Source: Acidobacteriota bacterium
GTDB taxonomy: Bacteria; Acidobacteriota; Blastocatellia; RBC074
Assembly: GCA_016710075.1 (NCBI GenBank)
Contig: JADJLO010000001.1
Location: forward strand, 248,001-312,000
DNA: 64,000 nucleotides
Direction of reading: 5' to 3'
This document shows, in pieces, positions 60,895-64,000 of the stretch. Every line of letters begins with the position of its first letter. Positions within the stretch are counted from its first letter, which is position 1. The notes beneath the pieces are model-generated. The model made no database searches. It had not been told where the DNA came from and saw only the letters and a list, made by a program, of their open reading frames with translations. The position numbers were made by a program, and so were the translations under genes.

Positions 60895-61701
60895 ATGGAC
60901 GCTAGAGAACTTGCCTTTTTATACGACCTCTATGTCGTACCCGGCTGGCGCGAGCTTTTCGATCGAATCATCGATGAAGAGATTAAATTGCCTTCTGAAG
61001 GCAAAATTCTGGATGCAGGCTGCGGCACGGGCGGATTCACCATTGATCTGGCCCTCCTGGCCGGTAATAAATCAGAAGTTGTCGGCCTCGATCCTGATTC
61101 CGAAAGACTGAATCTTGCAAGAGCCAAGGCGGAGATAAAGAAGACGACTTCATTGAAATTTGTCTCCGGGGAACTTTTCCCGCTTCAATTTTCTGACGGT
61201 GAATTCGACTTTGTGATCGCTGATGCCACTCTCCTTCACCCCGGTCAGGTGCCGCAGTTCATTCAAGAATTGACCCGCGTAGCCAGAAAAGGCGCAACGG
61301 TCGTCCTTAAAATCGCTACCCGCGGCACATTCGACGAATTTTACTCGATCTACTGGGAGGCACTCTACAATCTCGGACTAACCGAATTGTCGCCAAAACT
61401 TGAGGAATTGATCACTGAGAGATATACCCTCTCCGAAATCGAACAGATAGCAATCGATGCCGGCCATAAACATATTCATGCAATATCCAGAAACGAACGG
61501 CTGAATTTCGATGACGCAGCTTCTTTTTTTGACTCCCCGATGATTCAAACACTTTTTCTGAGTGACTGGTTGAAGCTTATCGATACGACTCCCAACCGTC
61601 AAAAAGTCCAGTCGGAGATGGCCGACATCATCGATAAAGCAAGAAATGGGCTGGATTTCGATCTGTCAATCAAGGCAACTGTGATTGTCGCCAGGAAATA
61701 A
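60895..61701 (+). CDS. Class I SAM-dependent methyltransferase
   Basis: A 268-residue enzyme with motif I ILDAGCGTGGFTIDLA, an acidic motif II GLDPDSERLNLA, and FDFVIADATLLH in motif IV, followed by LTRVARKGATVVLKI. The C-terminal ~130 residues are helical and do not resemble a family I can name, so substrate is unknown. It follows the S46 peptidase gene by 60 bases on the same strand. Confidence 0.85.
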   Translation: MDARELAFLYDLYVVPGWRELFDRIIDEEIKLPSEGKILDAGCGTGGFTIDLALLAGNKSEVVGLDPDSERLNLARAKAEIKKTTSLKFVSGELFPLQFSDGEFDFVIADATLLHPGQVPQFIQELTRVARKGATVVLKIATRGTFDEFYSIYWEALYNLGLTELSPKLEELITERYTLSEIEQIAIDAGHKHIHAISRNERLNFDDAASFFDSPMIQTLFLSDWLKLIDTTPNRQKVQSEMADIIDKARNGLDFDLSIKATVIVARK

Positions 61702-62046
61702 CCCCGGGTTGTTTTTGACAAAATACGGTATTTACTCTATAAATCACTCCAATCCGATAAGTTTATTGAATTATTTAATGACATTTTCCGGTTTGTTTTA
61801 TCGGAGTATTTGTCTGTTCCCCCTCTTTTGACAATATTGGTCAGTCCCTGAATTTTTAATTTCTGACTAATATTAAAATTTTTCTTACGACAACTCACAA
61901 GTAAGAAATGAGCATCCAACGCGCCTGTTCAGGTCAGATTTGTTTGATTACCGGCGGAATGAGCAATCAATCTGATCATTATTCAGTTTTGCGACATCAT
62001 CTGAATGAAATAAAGGCATCCCGAACGGGTTTAAGGAGGCGATAAA
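61702..62046. other. Intergenic region upstream of the first ZAS-like gene
   Basis: 345 A/T-rich bases. AATATTGGTCAG and CTGACTAATATT form an 11-of-12 hairpin around 61833-61874. No gene seen. AAGGAGG at 62033-62039 is the ribosome site of the next gene. Confidence 0.45.
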
Positions 62047-62355
62047 ATGGAGGTGTTAATGAGTGTGAATGAAGTGTCGGGAAAAACCGCACAGATCTGC
62101 ATTGATCCGGAAATTGGCGCCAAAGTTTATGACTATTTCAATGGGGCGCTCGAAAAGGATCAGGTTCATCAGTTCGAGCGGCACCTCGTTACATGCCGTG
62201 ATTGCGAGGCTGCCCTGGTTGATCTCGACAGGACAATCGCCCTTCTTGGCGATGACCAAAAATTCAGGTCAAAAGAACATATGGTCAAACTGGACAAGAC
62301 GCACTCCATCCCACAACCCTCGATGAGCCCAGCCAGAAGGCGCAAAGGTCTGTAA
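62047..62355 (+). CDS. Small zinc-finger (ZAS-like) protein, copy A
   Basis: A 102-residue soluble protein with a ZAS-type zinc motif HLVTCRDC (H-x3-C-x2-C) preceded by IGAKVYDYFNGALEKDQVHQ, like the N-terminal domain of anti-sigma factors. It has no membrane helix. The tail is short and basic. Two nested ribosome sites exist: AAGGAGG before ATG 62047 and GGAGGTG before ATG 62059. It is paralogous to copy B at 63195. An unanchored anti-sigma or zinc-sensor role is inferred. Confidence 0.75.
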   Translation: MEVLMSVNEVSGKTAQICIDPEIGAKVYDYFNGALEKDQVHQFERHLVTCRDCEAALVDLDRTIALLGDDQKFRSKEHMVKLDKTHSIPQPSMSPARRRKGL

Positions 62356-62391
62356 TCGCCAGGACTTTAAATTTCATCTGAATCCATGAAG

Positions 62392-62425
62392 AATCCCGGA
62401 TGTTGTTCCATCCGGGATTTTTTTA
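62392..62425 (+). terminator. Rho-independent terminator after ZAS-like copy A
   Basis: AATCCCGGATG (62392-62402) with CATCCGGGATT (62409-62419), 6-base loop, then TTTTT. Confidence 0.88.
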
Positions 62426-63194
62426 TTCACCCACCTTGCCGTTCAAAAGGATAAGCTCCCGCCTCGTCGGCCCGTGATTCCTCTCGTTAACTGTAGCTCG
62501 ATAAAGCTTCCGAAAAGATAGTCTTCCCGATAAAAAACGCGATTTACCCTGATTCCAATGGGTCATCGTTCTGCCGGCGCCTGGTATCCCGAAGCAAATG
62601 GCGTGATTGAGAATCAGGTTGTTATGTTACTTTTAGTTACTTTAAAGGTAACTTGCATGGTGATGCGATCTTGCTTGCTTTAAAGGATTATTCCTCTGTT
62701 TCCTGCCGTCGGTATCAGTCAAAAGGAAAAAATCTCTGCCGATAACGCAAAAACACTCATGACTGTTCGTCTATATGGTCGAAGGGCTTGAACGATGCAG
62801 TATGGTTCAGGCTTCCGCATTTCCAATCCCGGACAAAAACAGAGTCAGGTGGGATTCGATTGGAGCGATCAATTGATCGCCGCTATCGGATAAGAAGCAG
62901 TGGTGTGTCCGGAAGTGCTGAAAAATGAGCAGTTTAGCGGCTATAGGCGCCGAGGGTGTCCGTGACGCTCAAGGAGTAGTCTGCCCGAGCGTGCGACGGT
63001 ACGGCAAACCGGTTGGCCCCGTAATGGATCTGACCGTTTGTCCGGTCCCGTGTGGACGTGGCTGCCCGTGACGAATTCTTCAGTTGCAGGTATCGATCGG
63101 ATGTTACTTTATCGGCTTGTCTGAGTAACATTCTGATTGATGGTGTAACTGTCCTCACATAACAAATAACTACTTACGGAGGATAAAGAGCAAA
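62426..63194. other. Intergenic region between the two ZAS-like genes
   Basis: 769 bases without a credible gene. Contains AGTTACTTTAAAGGTAACT (near-palindrome, around 62634-62652) and GTTAC/GTAAC words again near 63100-63150. GGAGG at about 63178-63182 is the ribosome site for copy B. A minus-strand frame at 62934-63158 lacks support. Confidence 0.45.
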
Positions 63195-63455
63195 ATGAAG
63201 AAATTATTTACCAGTGTAAAAGCATGCAACGAACCTGAAGTTGGCAGTATGGTATACGACTATTACAACGGAGCTTTAAACGTCGACCAGGTTCCGCGTT
63301 TTGAAGTGCACCTGATCAAGTGCAGTCACTGTGAGCGAATCGTCGTCGAGCTGGACAAGATGCTGGCCATCCTCAATGAACGATCGACGAATAATAGCGA
63401 TGTCGAATTCAGGCTCAGGCCCGTTGTTTACAGGCCTCCATCCGCGATTAAGTAG
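63195..63455 (+). CDS. Small zinc-finger (ZAS-like) protein, copy B
   Basis: An 86-residue soluble protein, paralogue of copy A: EVGSMVYDYYNGALNVDQVP and the zinc motif HLIKCSHC, then IVVELDKMLAILNE. It has no membrane helix. Tail sequences of the two copies differ. A terminator follows at 63563. Confidence 0.75.
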   Translation: MKKLFTSVKACNEPEVGSMVYDYYNGALNVDQVPRFEVHLIKCSHCERIVVELDKMLAILNERSTNNSDVEFRLRPVVYRPPSAIK

Positions 63456-64000
63456 TATGCCGGCGGTGGCTTGAATGGTGGAGATTGACGGCGCGTAAAC
63501 AGGGGGTAGCTATGATTCGATCGCCTGCGTTCCGCAAGGTGCCGGTGCGAACAGGAATATCTAAAAAAGGATCCTGATTTGTTATTCAAATCAAGGTCCT
63601 TTTTTTTGTTACTGGATAGCTTGTTATTCCTTTGTGCTATTCGGCGAAAAAAAAAGTAATAAAAACATTACTCGGTTACAAAAAGCAACAACCAGGTTCG
63701 TCTATAGCAGTGAAGCTTGATCGATAACATAAAAGATCCGGCTGGTTCTAAATGCGAGTTGTTATTTAAGTAACATAAAACTTCAAACGACCGCAAAATA
63801 CGAACAGTAAAAACGTCAGAGTAGTTGAAGCGAGCGGTGAACAGCTCTCGCGGATGGAAGCAAGGCGGCACGAAAGGTCAGGTACTATGAGTAGCAGACG
63901 GACGATGCCGCAAAGTAACAAACACCTAACCGCCCCGGCCGCATGCCGGGAATCCTAAACCTCTTCAGATCGAATGGAAAACTTTACCTCATCATTGTTA
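63456..64000. other. Intergenic region to the right edge
   Basis: 545 bases with no gene visible. It contains the terminator at 63563-63608 and scattered GTAAC/GTTAC words (around 63610, 63690, 63770, 63915). GGCCGCATGCCGG near 63937 is a short GC-rich hairpin. Confidence 0.4.
63563..63608 (+). terminator. Rho-independent terminator after ZAS-like copy B
   Basis: An imperfect long stem: AAAAAGGATCCTGATTTG with CAAATCAAGGTCCTTTTT, a 5-base loop, then a continuing T-run. It lies about 110 bases after the stop. Confidence 0.85.

Noticed and set aside
63000..63060. c-di-GMP riboswitch suggested by GGCAAACC
   Set aside because: The downstream CGAAA and GACGCAAAGCC parts of the consensus are absent.

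Overview
The window reads as chromosomal DNA of an Acidobacteriota bacterium. Supporting families are a secreted VWFA protein of the acidobacterial type, an Oar-like TonB-dependent receptor with an N-terminal carboxypeptidase-regulatory domain, a CRTAC/ASPIC-UnbV protein beside two TPR proteins, a Ser/Thr kinase with a TPR tail, and a TonB/ExbB/ExbD/ExbD set. Class level is not decided (Blastocatellia-like is a guess). No phage, IS, integrase or CRISPR is visible.

Layout. 1-9.8 kb: frameshifted Ser/Thr kinase, Spy-like protein, VWFA protein, a REP-like doublet, a Tat-exported oxidoreductase plus Tat-exported amidohydrolase, a GABA-type aminotransferase and a secreted LolA-like protein. 9.9-16.8 kb: housekeeping run der, a signal-peptidase-I homologue lacking both catalytic residues, tgt, yajC, secD, secF. 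17.3-21.2 kb: tonB-exbB-exbD-exbD and a TPR lipoprotein. 21.2-23.1 kb: NarL-type response regulator and a Gfo/Idh/MocA oxidoreductase. 23.1-27.5 kb (minus): ECF sigma factor, double zinc-finger anti-sigma factor, B-box membrane protein, DUF4097-type adhesin-like protein and a small membrane protein, which looks like one envelope-stress operon. 27.6-35.1 kb: LolA-like protein behind a structured leader with a terminator, DUF155/RMD1 protein, SPOR+YCF48 protein, zinc-ribbon protein, RdgB, PP2C phosphatase, FHA protein. 35.3-41.4 kb: polysaccharide export locus (two-domain glycosyltransferase, ABC-2 permease, ABC ATPase fused to a methyltransferase, UDP-GlcNAc 2-epimerase). 41.4-42.1 kb: tRNA-Leu and a rhodanese lipoprotein that appears to be a selenoprotein. 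42.4-51.9 kb: TolB-like protein, malQ, secreted alpha-amylase-family enzyme and the TonB receptor. 52.1-61.7 kb: two TPR proteins, CRTAC protein, type I pullulanase, S46 peptidase, methyltransferase. 62-63.5 kb: two tiny paralogous zinc-finger (ZAS-like) proteins.

Best discovery candidate: the rhodanese lipoprotein at 41617-42123 has an in-frame UGA where this rhodanese subtype carries a second active-site cysteine (C-T-U-P-N-E). Homologous coding sequence continues for 41 codons after it, and a 7-bp hairpin lies 21 nt downstream with a G at loop position 2, which fits a bacterial SECIS.

Quality caveat: at least a dozen genes or gene junctions carry single-base frameshifts, many at homopolymers, and a poly-G/poly-C block disrupts one gene at 45.36-45.66 kb. 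Most are probably residual assembly errors, so broken genes are annotated here across their frameshifts.
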